Origin: Luteolibacter arcticus | Lineage (GTDB): Bacteria > Verrucomicrobiota > Verrucomicrobiia > Verrucomicrobiales > Akkermansiaceae | Direction of reading: 5' to 3' | Assembly (NCBI RefSeq): GCF_025950235.1 | Contig: NZ_JAPDDT010000010.1 | Span: forward strand, 153,343-217,342 | DNA: 64,000 nucleotides | Shown: piece after piece, positions 52,403-61,003 of the stretch | Position numbering within the stretch: position 1 is the stretch's first letter | Layout: each line of letters opens with the position of its first letter | Position numbers and translations under genes: made by a program | The notes under the pieces: model-generated | What the model saw: only the letters and a program-made list of their open reading frames with translations | Told to the model about the DNA's origin: nothing | Databases searched by the model: none

Positions 52403-52831
52403 ATGCACGTCGCCCTGATCTCCGCCACCTGGCACGCCGGACTCCTCCGCGGTGCCAGTGCGGCCTGTCAGGAGGCCCTCGCCGGACACGCCACCACCGA
52501 GGAATTCACCGTGCCCGGCTGTCTGGAAATCCCGCTTTTCGCCAAGAAACTTGCGGCCACCGGGAAATACGACGCCATTGTAGCCTTCGGGCTGATCGTT
52601 GACGGCGGCATCTATCGTCACGAATTCGTCGCCGATGCCGTGCTGTCCGGCATGATGCGCGTACAGTTGGATATCGGCGTACCCATACTTTCGTGCGTGC
52701 TGACCCCTCATCATTTCGACGAAAGTCCGGAGCGTATCGCTTTCTTCCGCGAACACCTCATCGTGAAGGGCGGGGAGGTCGGCAAGGCCGCCCTGGCGAT
52801 CGTCCGACTCGGGGCCGCCGCCAACTGTTAG
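52403..52831 (+). CDS. ribH: 6,7-dimethyl-8-ribityllumazine synthase, RibH2 type
   Basis: 142 residues. It makes the riboflavin precursor lumazine. The pattern VNGGIYRHEFVADAV-like (here VDGGIYRHEFVADAVLSG) and SCVLTPHHFDESPER is that of RibH2 proteins of alphaproteobacteria such as Brucella, rather than the icosahedral RibH1. The catalytic His of the KLAATGKYDAIVAFG/IYRHEF region is present. No other rib genes lie here, and the methyltransferase gene follows after 13 bp. A second lumazine synthase elsewhere in the genome is likely. Confidence 0.85.
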   Translation: MHVALISATWHAGLLRGASAACQEALAGHATTEEFTVPGCLEIPLFAKKLAATGKYDAIVAFGLIVDGGIYRHEFVADAVLSGMMRVQLDIGVPILSCVLTPHHFDESPERIAFFREHLIVKGGEVGKAALAIVRLGAAANC

Positions 52832-52844
52832 AAACAAACCACCG

Positions 52845-53423
52845 GTGAACGACTGCACACCACTCCAGGAACGCCTGCTCTTCCTCCAGAAATTCCTCTC
52901 CGCCCCGCTGAGCACCGGTAGCATCGTGCCGAGCTCCCGCCACCTGACGCGGGAAATGTTGAAGCCGATCAACTGGGAGAATTCACGCCACATCGCCGAG
53001 CTGGGGGCTGGTACCGGCGTCTTCACCCGGGAAATCCGCCGCCGCCGCGACCCGCGCTGCAGCGTTTACATCTTCGAGCGCGACGAAGCGCTTCGCCGCC
53101 GCTTGCAGGTGGAGATTCCGGATTTCTCGTTTCACCCGGACGCGTGCGACATCCACCTGCTGCCGCGGGAGGCTTCGGATCCTTTGTTAGACGGGATCAT
53201 TTCCGGCCTGCCGTTCGCGAATTTCTCCCCGAGCCTGCGTGACCGGATCCTCGACAACGTGCGCTCCGCCCTGAAGCCGGACGGCAAGTTCGTCGCCTTC
53301 CAGTATTCGCTGCGGCTGAAGTCACGGCTGGAGCAGCGCTTCGAGCGGGTGACCACCAAGCTGGTCACGCTCAATGTCCCCCCTGCCTTCGTCCATGTGT
53401 GCGAAGGCCCACGGGATAACTGA
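52845..53423 (+). CDS. Phospholipid N-methyltransferase-like protein
   Basis: 192 residues from a GTG start. SAM-binding motif ELGAGTGVFTREI near residue 50, preceded by LRAPLSTGSIVPSS-like FLSAPLSTGSIVPSSRHL, the hallmark of PmtA/COG3963 enzymes that methylate phosphatidylethanolamine, and followed by GIISGLPFANFSPSLRDRIL. It could instead methylate RNA, since the fold is shared. It follows ribH by 13 bp and is convergent with the pectate lyase gene. Confidence 0.85.
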   Translation: MNDCTPLQERLLFLQKFLSAPLSTGSIVPSSRHLTREMLKPINWENSRHIAELGAGTGVFTREIRRRRDPRCSVYIFERDEALRRRLQVEIPDFSFHPDACDIHLLPREASDPLLDGIISGLPFANFSPSLRDRILDNVRSALKPDGKFVAFQYSLRLKSRLEQRFERVTTKLVTLNVPPAFVHVCEGPRDN

Positions 53424-53429
53424 GCCGGG

Positions 53430-54662
53430 TTAGTTTTCCGTCCGCTTCGCCATGGCCTTGCGCCATTTCTTCTGGGCATTGGTTGCGACGCTGCCGGGGC
53501 GGCTCGAGAGGTAGTCGTAGCCGAGGCTGTTGTGCGCGGCCATGTCGTTGAAGGACGTGTAGAGGACGCCATCGCGACCGGGGAAAATCGGCTGGTTGTC
53601 GGTGAGGCGGTAGAAGCGAGCCCAGAAGACCTCGGTGGACGCGGCGTCGGCGACGAAAGCGGTCTTTCCTTCGAGCTTGGCGCGCTTCAGGCCGGTGACC
53701 TTTACCGCATCGAGCCACGTCAGGCCGCTGTCGATGCTCGCCACCAGTTCCGGGTTCGGGTTTGGCAGACTCATCAGGAACTTCAGCAGGGTTGCACTCT
53801 CCATGCCGCTCAAGGCCGCCGGCTCCATCGCCCGGGCTTCCGCCGGTGCCAGGGTGAGCGGATCATGCTGGGCGCACCATGCGGTCTTCTTGCCACTCTG
53901 GACGATCTGCATCTTGAGGACGCAGGCGATTCCCTTGTCGAAAGCTGCTGTCGCTTTCGACCGCATGGCGTCGTCGAGGAAAGCACAGGCAGGATCGTTG
54001 TTCGATACCATCTGCAGCACTTCCAACACGTGGGTCATCGCGTCGTCGTTGAAGGTGATGTTGTCGTGATACCCGCCCTCAAGGGGATAGACCTGCGGCC
54101 AGCCACCGTTTGGATACTGGGCCGCGAGCAGGTAGTTCAGCCCTCTAACAAAGCCCGCCTTGCAATCCTCCCGCTGGGTGGCCTGCCAGGTGTGGGCCAG
54201 AAACTTCATCTGCTCGGTGGTCGAGCGATTGTCGAAGGTGCCGAGGTAGTGGGGACTTTTGCCCGGCTCGTATTGGGAGCTCCACAGCATGCCCGGCTGG
54301 CGTTTCCCGCGGGCGTAGCCGGTGTGCTTCGACCATCCGCCGGCGGGCGTCTGATAGGAAAGGATCACATCGGCGAGTGCCTTGGCTTCATCCGAGGAAA
54401 ACCACGCGTCGCCGGGATCCGCCGAGAGCTTGAAGTCGCCACCTGAGGGAGCCTTCAGGGCTTGGCCAATGGCGCTCTTTTCCAGTTCGGCTTGAAGCGC
54501 TGCTTGATCGGTCGCGGCGAGCGACTTCGAGCGATCGAGGTAGGCCGTCCATGCCGCTTTCTCCGCCGCGGGAAGCCGCCCCACCGCTTCGGCGGTGACC
54601 GGCGCGGCATGGATGACCGCAGGGAAGAAAACAAGGGCAAGGGGAATGAGGTAGCGTTTCAT
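53430..54662 (-). CDS. Secreted pectate lyase, family PL10
   Basis: 410 residues with signal peptide MKRYLIPLALVFFPAVIHA (start at ATG 54662). The body contains LSYQTPAGGWSKHTGY, YLGTFDNRSTTEQMKFLAH, NGGWPQVYPLEGGYHDNITFND and AWCAQHDPLTLAPA, the conserved blocks of PL10 (PelA) lyases, including Arg and Asp/Glu of the (alpha/alpha) barrel active site. It cleaves polygalacturonate by beta-elimination. Divergent from a glycosidase gene with a 147-bp shared control region. C-terminal AKRTEN ends without extra domains. Confidence 0.92.
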   Translation of the reverse strand: MKRYLIPLALVFFPAVIHAAPVTAEAVGRLPAAEKAAWTAYLDRSKSLAATDQAALQAELEKSAIGQALKAPSGGDFKLSADPGDAWFSSDEAKALADVILSYQTPAGGWSKHTGYARGKRQPGMLWSSQYEPGKSPHYLGTFDNRSTTEQMKFLAHTWQATQREDCKAGFVRGLNYLLAAQYPNGGWPQVYPLEGGYHDNITFNDDAMTHVLEVLQMVSNNDPACAFLDDAMRSKATAAFDKGIACVLKMQIVQSGKKTAWCAQHDPLTLAPAEARAMEPAALSGMESATLLKFLMSLPNPNPELVASIDSGLTWLDAVKVTGLKRAKLEGKTAFVADAASTEVFWARFYRLTDNQPIFPGRDGVLYTSFNDMAAHNSLGYDYLSSRPGSVATNAQKKWRKAMAKRTEN

Positions 54663-54725
54663 GGCGACGAGGGTTTGTGACTCTACCGGGTTCCAACGGA
54701 CGGACATTCAGGTCGCGCCTCAAGC

Positions 54726-54755
54726 ATTGTGCAGAATCAGTTGAGTATTGTGCAG
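54726..54755. promoter_or_regulatory. Direct repeat ATTGTGCAG, 21-bp spacing
   Basis: Two copies (54726-54734 and 54747-54755), 21 bp from start to start, between the divergent pectate lyase and glycosidase genes. Neighbouring bases AG-ATTGTGCAG also match. Two helical turns between direct half-sites is the spacing used by AraC/XylR proteins. A XylR-type regulator is encoded at 57.8-58.9 kb. Confidence 0.6.
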
Positions 54756-54809
54756 GGTGGCGCGCCGTCAGGTTGACGCTTGGACGCGGAGGGAGTCGGA
54801 TGCCGTGTC

Positions 54810-56933
54810 ATGAAGGGAGCCATCATTGCCGCGACCTGCCTCGTCGCTCCACTAGCCGCGGAGGAAAAGCTCGACCGCGAGGCGATCGTGCGACGGAACC
54901 ATCCGGTGATCGAGAAGGCGGACAAGCTCACGCCCTTCGGCCTCGGGCTTCCGGGCGCGGACTTTGTCTTCACCGCGGATGTCACGGGCTTGCAAACGCT
55001 CGCCGACTTCCACCGCGACGGGCAGGACCTCAACACCATGGCCGGCTGGGCGTGGCATGAGTTTCCGAATCCGGAAAAGTTCACTCTCGCCGATTGCACC
55101 GCACCGCATCCTCACGACGGGGAAACACGGCCCTACATGCCGATGAATCCGCCCGAAGGCCTGCCCGCGGAAAAGAAGGAGCGCTGGCTGAAGGCATCCG
55201 CGTGGTTGCGCTCGAATCCCCACCGGATCGGCCTCGGGCGGCTCGGCTTCGTGAAGGCCGATGGCACGGCGATCAAGCCCCCGGATCTCACGGGCATCCG
55301 CCAGGAGATGGACCTGTGGTCCGGCATGCTGCACTCGCGCTTCATGCTCGAAGGCTCGGAAGTGAAGGTGACCACTCTGCCAGTCGCCGGACCTGACGGT
55401 GTGGCCGCGAAGATCGAGGCCGATTTGTTAGAAGACGGACGGCTCGCCTTGGAGCTGGGTTTCCCCGGCCCGTCCGGCGAATGGGGCGGAACGGGGAACG
55501 ACGCGAATCCCGCCGCCCACCAGACCGGCTTGGCCCAAGCAAAACAGGGCGCGACTTTCGTCCGGACCATGGACCAGACACACTACAGCGCCGCGCTGGG
55601 CTGGAGCGGCGAGGCAGCGCTTGAGAAGAGCGGGGCGCATCGATTTTTGCTGAAACCGAAAGGTGCACGAACTCTCGATGTCCGCCTTGTATTCTCGCAG
55701 GACAAAGCGCCTTACACCCAGCCCTCCTTCGAGGCCGACGCGACGGCCTGCGCGAGGCAGTGGAACGGCTACTGGAACCGCGGCGGCGCGATCGACTTCG
55801 CTGGCTCCACCGACCCACGGGCCAAGGAACTCGAGCGCCGCATCGTGCTCTCGCGCTACCTGATGGCCATCCACAGCGCGGGGCCGAACCCGCCGCAGGA
55901 AACCGGCAACGCGCGCAATTCGTGGTTCGGCAAGTTTCACCTCGAGATGGTGCCATGGCACAGCGCCCACTTCTCACTGTGGGGCATGCCGGAGACCACC
56001 GACCGGCAGCTTGAGTTCTACCGCCGCATCCTTCCAAAGGCTCGCGCGACCGCCTCGGCGCAGGGTTGCAAAGGTGCCCGCTGGCCGAAGATGACCGACC
56101 CCTCCGGCCGTGAGAGTCCCAGCGACATCGGGGTCTATCTCGCTTGGCAGCAGCCGCATCCGATCTATCTGTTAGACCTCGTGCGCCGCGCCAAGCCCGG
56201 CAAGGAGACCTTGGAAAAACACCGCGAGGTCATCTTCGCCACCGCCGACTTCATGGCGTCATTTCCCCGCCGTGGTGACGATGGCAAGCTCCACCTGCTG
56301 CCGCCGCTGATCCCAGCCCAAGAGTGCTACAAGCAGGCCGAAACGAAGGATCCCGCCTACGAGCTCGCCTACTTTCGCTGGGCGCTCGGCAAGGCACGGG
56401 AATGGCGCTCCGAACTCGGCGAGGCTCCCGATCCGGCATGGGACAGCGCGTGGAAAGACCTCGCTCCTCTGCCCTTCACCGAAGACCGCTACGCCACCGT
56501 CAGTGGGCCGCCCTTCACGCTCTATCACGATCACCCGTGCGTGCTGATGATCTGCGGCTGGCTGCCGCCGGAGAAGGGCTTCGACATGGCGCGCTTCGGT
56601 CGCACCTATGACGACATCGCGAAGAAGTGGGACTACCCAACCACCTGGGGCTGGGATCCGCCGGTGATGGCAATGGCCGCCGCACGCCTCGACCGTCCGT
56701 CGGCCGCGATCGATGAACTGCTGCGCGACACGCCGCGCAATGGCTACCTCGCCAACGGCCACAACTACCTCGACCAGCGCCTGCCGCTCTATCTCCCTGG
56801 CAACGGCGGCCTGCTCCACGCCGTCGCAATGATGGCCGCCGGCTGGGATGGAGCCCCGGACCGGCCCTGTCCCGGTTTTCCCGCGGACGGCACGTGGAAG
56901 GTGCGGGTGGAAGGGCTTATCAAGGCACCGTGA
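54810..56933 (+). CDS. Secreted six-hairpin glycosidase-like protein
   Basis: 707 residues from ATG 54810 with signal peptide (MKGAIIAATCLVAPLAAEE). An N-terminal beta domain (about 30-330) is followed by a helical (alpha/alpha)6 barrel with SWFGKFHLEMVPWHSAHFSLWGM and ARWPKMTDPSGRESPS, resembling GH65-like or related glycosidase barrels. The candidate acid Glu lies in FHLEMVPWH. Divergent from pectate lyase, therefore a role on pectin side chains or oligomers is probable. No exact CAZy family can be fixed by eye. Confidence 0.8.
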   Translation: MKGAIIAATCLVAPLAAEEKLDREAIVRRNHPVIEKADKLTPFGLGLPGADFVFTADVTGLQTLADFHRDGQDLNTMAGWAWHEFPNPEKFTLADCTAPHPHDGETRPYMPMNPPEGLPAEKKERWLKASAWLRSNPHRIGLGRLGFVKADGTAIKPPDLTGIRQEMDLWSGMLHSRFMLEGSEVKVTTLPVAGPDGVAAKIEADLLEDGRLALELGFPGPSGEWGGTGNDANPAAHQTGLAQAKQGATFVRTMDQTHYSAALGWSGEAALEKSGAHRFLLKPKGARTLDVRLVFSQDKAPYTQPSFEADATACARQWNGYWNRGGAIDFAGSTDPRAKELERRIVLSRYLMAIHSAGPNPPQETGNARNSWFGKFHLEMVPWHSAHFSLWGMPETTDRQLEFYRRILPKARATASAQGCKGARWPKMTDPSGRESPSDIGVYLAWQQPHPIYLLDLVRRAKPGKETLEKHREVIFATADFMASFPRRGDDGKLHLLPPLIPAQECYKQAETKDPAYELAYFRWALGKAREWRSELGEAPDPAWDSAWKDLAPLPFTEDRYATVSGPPFTLYHDHPCVLMICGWLPPEKGFDMARFGRTYDDIAKKWDYPTTWGWDPPVMAMAAARLDRPSAAIDELLRDTPRNGYLANGHNYLDQRLPLYLPGNGGLLHAVAMMAAGWDGAPDRPCPGFPADGTWKVRVEGLIKAP

Positions 56934-56947
56934 TTGGGATGAGCCCC

Positions 56948-56980
56948 TTGACAACCGATCCCATGTAAAACATTGTAATA
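56948..56980 (+). promoter_or_regulatory. Promoter/operator of the AbrB-Doc pair
   Basis: TTGACA (56948-56953) and then an AT-rich stretch with inverted ATGT-aaa-ACAT (56963-56973) and TTGTAAT near a possible -10. The start codon follows at 56983. Self-repression by the antitoxin at this repeat is likely. Confidence 0.45.
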
Positions 56981-56982
56981 CC

Positions 56983-57210
56983 ATGATCAAGACGATCACC
57001 AAGATCGGCAACTCGCACGGCATCATCTTCGACTCGACCTTGCTGCAGCTTTCCCATCTCAAGGCAGGCGACGAGGTGAATGTGGAAGTGCATCCGGGAG
57101 GGACGATCACGATCACGCCGATGAAACCGGTACCCACCCCGGCTGAATTCAGTGCCAAGGTCGAGGACGTCATGCAGCGCTATGCCCGGACCATGAAGCG
57201 CCTGGCATGA
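56983..57210 (+). CDS. AbrB/MazE-type antitoxin
   Basis: 75 residues. MIKTITKIGNSHGIIFDSTLLQ and KAGDEVNVEVHPGGTITITP are the swapped-hairpin AbrB DNA-binding fold. The tail (FSAKVEDVMQRYARTMKRLA) is the likely toxin-binding helix. The stop overlaps the Doc start by 4 bp. Neutralises the downstream toxin and binds its own promoter. Confidence 0.9.
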   Translation: MIKTITKIGNSHGIIFDSTLLQLSHLKAGDEVNVEVHPGGTITITPMKPVPTPAEFSAKVEDVMQRYARTMKRLA

Positions 57211-57605
57211 ATCCGGATCCGAACACCTGCATCCACCTCACGCCCGAGCAGATTCTCGAGATCCACTCGGCGGCAATCCGTCTCTTCGGAGGATCGCCAG
57301 GGCTTCGGGATTCGGCCTTGCTTCAATCTGCCGCCGCTGCACCTCAGGCGACATTCGGCGGGAACTCAACCTTCGCCGACACGGTGGAAGTGGCTGCCGC
57401 CTATCTCTACTACCTCTGCAGCAACCACCCCTTCGTCGATGGGAACAAGCGCGTGGCTCTCGGTTCCTGCCTAGTTTTCCTAGAACTCAACGGATACCAA
57501 CCTGCCCCTGATAGCGAGGACTGGGAAAATCTCACCCTCGCCGTCGCCGCCGGCCTGCTGAGCCGGGAAGACGTCACCGCCACGCTGCGGAAATTACTCA
57601 GCTAA
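57207..57605 (+). CDS. doc: Death-on-curing family toxin (Fic fold)
   Basis: 132 residues. The Fic-type loop reads HPFVDGNKRVA (HxFxDGNK), as in phage P1 Doc, which phosphorylates EF-Tu. N-terminal LTPEQILEIHSAAI and LRDSALLQSAAAAP also fit Doc. Overlaps the antitoxin gene by 4 bp, so the pair is translationally coupled. Confidence 0.92.
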   Translation: MNPDPNTCIHLTPEQILEIHSAAIRLFGGSPGLRDSALLQSAAAAPQATFGGNSTFADTVEVAAAYLYYLCSNHPFVDGNKRVALGSCLVFLELNGYQPAPDSEDWENLTLAVAAGLLSREDVTATLRKLLS

Positions 57606-57757
57606 GCGGAAAGCGCATCTCCCGCGACATCACGGCAAGGGAACCCGCAGGCGGCCGAAGACCTTTGGTTCAGTCCAACTACGATTAACGTCGTAGATCC
57701 CGAGGTGACCTTCGGATGTTTGCCCGCGCCGCCCGCTTTTCATCCGCTGACCTGCAT

Positions 57758-58942
57758 TCAAGCCACTACAACGTCGCCATCCGGCTTCGGAGAGCGGCCG
57801 AGCGAGACCTGCTTGCGGAACTCTCCCGGTGGTACGCCGCAGGCCTGCTTGAAGGCGATGAAGAAGCTATTCACGCTCTGGTAGCCGCAGAGGAACGCCA
57901 CCGATTCCACCTTGTTGTTAGATTCGCCCAGCAGGCGCTTGGCGTGCTCGATGCGGGTCGAGCGGATGTGCTCGCCGGGCGTTAGCCCAAGGTGCTCGAT
58001 GAAGGCCTGGTGTAATCCCCGTCGCGAGATCCCGGCGGTGCGCGCCACGGTGTCGATGTCGATATTCTCGCTGAAGCGCTCGGCGATGAAGCGCAACGCC
58101 TTCGCCACTCCGGGGTGATTCACCGCGGTGATGTCGGTGCTGCGGCGCGCGATGATCCGGGTCGGCGGGATGCGGATCGGCGTCGGTTCCACCTTGATAC
58201 CATTCATCATGCGGTCCAGCCATGCCGCGCCTTGGTAGCCCAGGTTTTCAAAGTCCGGATCCACCGCGGTAATCGGGCGCTGGCTCGACTGTGGCAGCAA
58301 CAGGTCGTCCTCGATGCCGATGATGGACACTTCCTGGGGCACGGCGATGTCGGCGAGATCGCAGACCTCCTGCACTTCCACCGCGAGCGTCCCGTTCGCA
58401 GCAAAGACCGCCAGCGGCTTCTTCGCCTGGCCGATCTTCGCGGCAAGCCACGCACGACGCTCGGTCCATTCCCCACGGCCCTTGCGATACGACTTGTGGG
58501 AATGCCAGCGGACCCACGTGCAGTCATGACCGTGCTTGGCGACCGCACGCACAAAACCATCGCCGCGTTCCTCGAAGGTCCAGTTGCCGGAATCGCTGTA
58601 GAAGAGGTAATTCTTGAAGCCGCGCCGGATGAAATGATCGGCGGCAAGCCGGGCACACTCCGCGTGATCCTGCACGACATGTGTGAAGGGCAGGTTCGCC
58701 CTCCGGAGGCTGAAATCGACCGTTGGCTTATGGAGCGACTGCACGAATTCACACAGCTCATCGCTACCGGCGAGCCATGCGAGCACACCGTCCCCGCTCC
58801 ATCCCCACGGGATAGCGAGTTCCTTCGTAATGCTTGCCGCGGAGATGTGCCAATGGTGCTCGGCGGCATAGGCCGCGATGCCGGCTAGGAGCCGGTGATC
58901 ATGCCAGCCTAGGGCGAGCAAAACGCTCTTTTGCCTCTTCAT
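57758..58942 (-). CDS. XylR-type sugar-binding AraC regulator
   Basis: 394 residues from MKRQKSVLLALGWHDHRLLAG. The N-terminal 280 residues form a LacI-like periplasmic-binding fold (HVVQDHAECARLAADHFI, VSIIGIEDDLLLPQSS), followed by two AraC HTH motifs (DIDTVARTAGISRRGLHQAF; VESVAFLCGYQSVNSFFIAF). It binds a sugar, probably a pentose or uronate, and acts on direct-repeat operators. It lies between the pectin genes and the transporter/GH43 unit and could control both. The frame remains open upstream to 59458 but that part is not homologous. Confidence 0.92.
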   Translation of the reverse strand: MKRQKSVLLALGWHDHRLLAGIAAYAAEHHWHISAASITKELAIPWGWSGDGVLAWLAGSDELCEFVQSLHKPTVDFSLRRANLPFTHVVQDHAECARLAADHFIRRGFKNYLFYSDSGNWTFEERGDGFVRAVAKHGHDCTWVRWHSHKSYRKGRGEWTERRAWLAAKIGQAKKPLAVFAANGTLAVEVQEVCDLADIAVPQEVSIIGIEDDLLLPQSSQRPITAVDPDFENLGYQGAAWLDRMMNGIKVEPTPIRIPPTRIIARRSTDITAVNHPGVAKALRFIAERFSENIDIDTVARTAGISRRGLHQAFIEHLGLTPGEHIRSTRIEHAKRLLGESNNKVESVAFLCGYQSVNSFFIAFKQACGVPPGEFRKQVSLGRSPKPDGDVVVA

Positions 58943-59557
58943 GGGTTTACTTGGGTCTACTAGGCTCTCCCAACATGAGCGGGGAAGTAAATGCGGAATT
59001 TTGAAGGAGTAGTCCAAAATCCTGCAAATCTCACGGGCAATGCCCCCCAAGTTGCGGTCGCAGGCAGGGTCGGGTCCGGCTGGCCAGTGCCTTTTTTTCA
59101 ACCCCTTTTGCAGAACGGGTCCGTTTACGACCCACCGCCCGCTTAGTATTTCTTTCGCTGCCCGCTGGCGACCGGCGGAAACCAACTGCGAGCCGGGGAG
59201 CCCATCCCGGTCCGGCACGAAAAACCCAAAGCCCTTGTTCACGAAGTTTTCCATCGGATGGTTTGGAGTTCGATCGTCGCGCCGCGGCGAGGGGCTCCTT
59301 GCTGCTGTCGTCGGCCCCCATTGGGTGGTTTCCGGCGAAGGGAAGAAGCCGGAGGCGGCAAGAGTTTCCCTCGTTGACGAGTTAGCCGCCTCCGGCCACT
59401 CCCCCACGGCGAAATTTGCCTTCGTCTTCCACGGCAGGGACATCGGCTTCGCCGACACTTTGATCCAGCCGGCCGCCGGTCCGGCGCTCCGTCACTTCGA
59501 TGCTGAAATCGACGGTCTCAAGAGCGAGAACCGCGACGACAAGCCCGTGAAATTCAA
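58943..59557. other. Intergenic control region between XylR-type and transporter genes
   Basis: This 615-bp gap contains GGGTTTACTTGGGTCTACTAGG just at the regulator start and a perfect 12-bp inverted repeat (GCCGGAGGCGGC, 59348-59359, and GCCGCCTCCGGC, 59385-59396) with an inner CTCGT-tg-ACGAG. The only other content is the doubtful ORF listed separately. Both promoters should lie here, but no clear sigma70 pair stands out. Confidence 0.5.
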
Positions 59558-59561
59558 ATGA
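59040..59561 (+). pseudogene. Doubtful ORF or gene remnant before the transporter gene
   Basis: 173 codons; the last 60 (KFAFVFHGRDIGFADTLIQ to RDDKPVKFK) show the GC3 pattern of real genes, and the stop overlaps the MFS start as ATGA, as in true operons here. The first 100 codons lack coding character and run through a hairpin. It may be the tail of a lost gene, or a short gene starting at an unusual codon near 59310. No family recognised. Confidence 0.25.
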
Positions 59562-61003
59562 ACGATCAAGCTCCAATCACCGGAGGCAATCCTGGCAAAT
59601 TCCGTTGGGTCATCTGTGGCCTGCTGTTCTTCTCTGTCGCCGTCAACTACCTCGACCGCCTCGTTCTGGCGATCCTCAAGAAGGATCTCTGCCGCGATCT
59701 CGGCTGGTCGGACTCCGACTACGGTTGGATCACCGCGGCGTTTTCGTTCGCTTACGCCTTTGGATATCTTCTGGGCGGCGGGATGATGGATCGCTGGGGA
59801 GTGAAGAAGGGCCTGCCGATCTTCGTGATCCTCTGGAGTTGTTCCGCCACGGCTCACGGGCTTTGCGGACTCATCGACGTGTCGGCCCGCTTTCAGATGG
59901 ATTACCCGTGGTTCTCTTGGGCGGAGAAGAGTCTTGTCTGGATGACGCTTTCCATGCCCATGACCGCAGCGGGCTTCATGCTCGCGCGCATCGCGCTGGG
60001 ACTCACGGAAGGAGGCAACTTCCCGGGTGCCATCAAGGCAGTTGCCGAATGGTATCCCGTCAAGGAGCGCGCCTTGGCCACCGGTCTTTTCAATTCCGGC
60101 ACAAACGTCGGGGCGATCCTCTGCCCGATCGCAGTGCCGTGGCTCTACCTGCACCTCGGGTGGGAATCGACTTTCTACATCACCGGTGCGACCGGCTTCA
60201 TTTGGGTCGTCATCTGGTGGAGGACCTACGACTCACCGGAGGACCACAAGCGACTCTCTTCCTCGGAACTCGCCTACATCCAGAGCGACAAGCCGGTCGC
60301 AGAGGAGAAGAAAGTGAAAGTGCCTTGGCTCACACTCTTCCGCCATCGGCCGGTCTGGGCCTATGTCTTCGCCAGCATTCTTGCCGGGCCCGCGTGGGGA
60401 TTCTACCAGTTCTTTGTTCCGGACTTCCTCGACAAACGTTTCGGCATCGAAACCCAGGAACTCGGCTGGTGGACGGGGGCGTTCTTCGCGATTGCTGCAG
60501 TGGGCGGCGTCGTCGGTGGCTGGCTTGCCGGCCGGCTGCTTGACAAAGGTTGGTCGGTCAATGCAGCGCGAAAGGTCTCCTTGCTCATTTGTGCCTTGGC
60601 CGTAGTGCCGGTATTCCTGGCACCATTCGCTGGAGCGGTGTGGCTCGCTGTGCTGATCGTCGGCATCGCGGGCTCCGCCCATCAGGGCTGGACCGCAAAT
60701 CTCTTCTGCGTCGTGTCCGACACCATGCCGAAGCAAGCCATCAGCTCGGTGGTCGGCCTGGGTGGATTCGTCTCCTACTTCACCGGGGGCTTCGTCAATG
60801 GCTTCACCGGCGAGATCCTCAAGTGGACGCAAGAGAAGAACATCAATCTCTTCGGCCTCGGGGAAACCAGCGGCTACCTCATCGTCTTCGCCTACTTCTC
60901 GCTGATGTATCTCCTTTCGCTCGGGCTGCTGCACCTGCTGGTGCCCCGCATCGAAAGGGAAACACGCGCGCTGCCCATGCCAGAACCCCTTACCGAATCA
61001 TGA
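59558..61003 (+). CDS. Hexuronate-type MFS transporter (ACS family)
   Basis: 481 residues with about twelve membrane helices. RWVICGLLFFSVAVNYLDR opens like ExuT-type anion:cation symporters, RIALGLTEGGNFPGAIKAVAEWYP is the family motif, and DKRFGIETQELGWW follows in the second half. Substrates in this family are hexuronates and related sugar acids, fitting the pectin genes nearby. ATG 59558 overlaps the preceding stop; the GH43 gene starts at its own stop (61000-61003). Confidence 0.9.
   Translation: MNDQAPITGGNPGKFRWVICGLLFFSVAVNYLDRLVLAILKKDLCRDLGWSDSDYGWITAAFSFAYAFGYLLGGGMMDRWGVKKGLPIFVILWSCSATAHGLCGLIDVSARFQMDYPWFSWAEKSLVWMTLSMPMTAAGFMLARIALGLTEGGNFPGAIKAVAEWYPVKERALATGLFNSGTNVGAILCPIAVPWLYLHLGWESTFYITGATGFIWVVIWWRTYDSPEDHKRLSSSELAYIQSDKPVAEEKKVKVPWLTLFRHRPVWAYVFASILAGPAWGFYQFFVPDFLDKRFGIETQELGWWTGAFFAIAAVGGVVGGWLAGRLLDKGWSVNAARKVSLLICALAVVPVFLAPFAGAVWLAVLIVGIAGSAHQGWTANLFCVVSDTMPKQAISSVVGLGGFVSYFTGGFVNGFTGEILKWTQEKNINLFGLGETSGYLIVFAYFSLMYLLSLGLLHLLVPRIERETRALPMPEPLTES

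Noticed and set aside
57679..57696. CTACGA/TCGTAG hairpin as terminator after doc
   Set aside because: Six-pair stem with no T-run; too weak to call.
59348..59396. Integron attC-like site
   Set aside because: Arms lack the RYYYAAC/GTTRRRY core sites and there is no integrase or cassette array.
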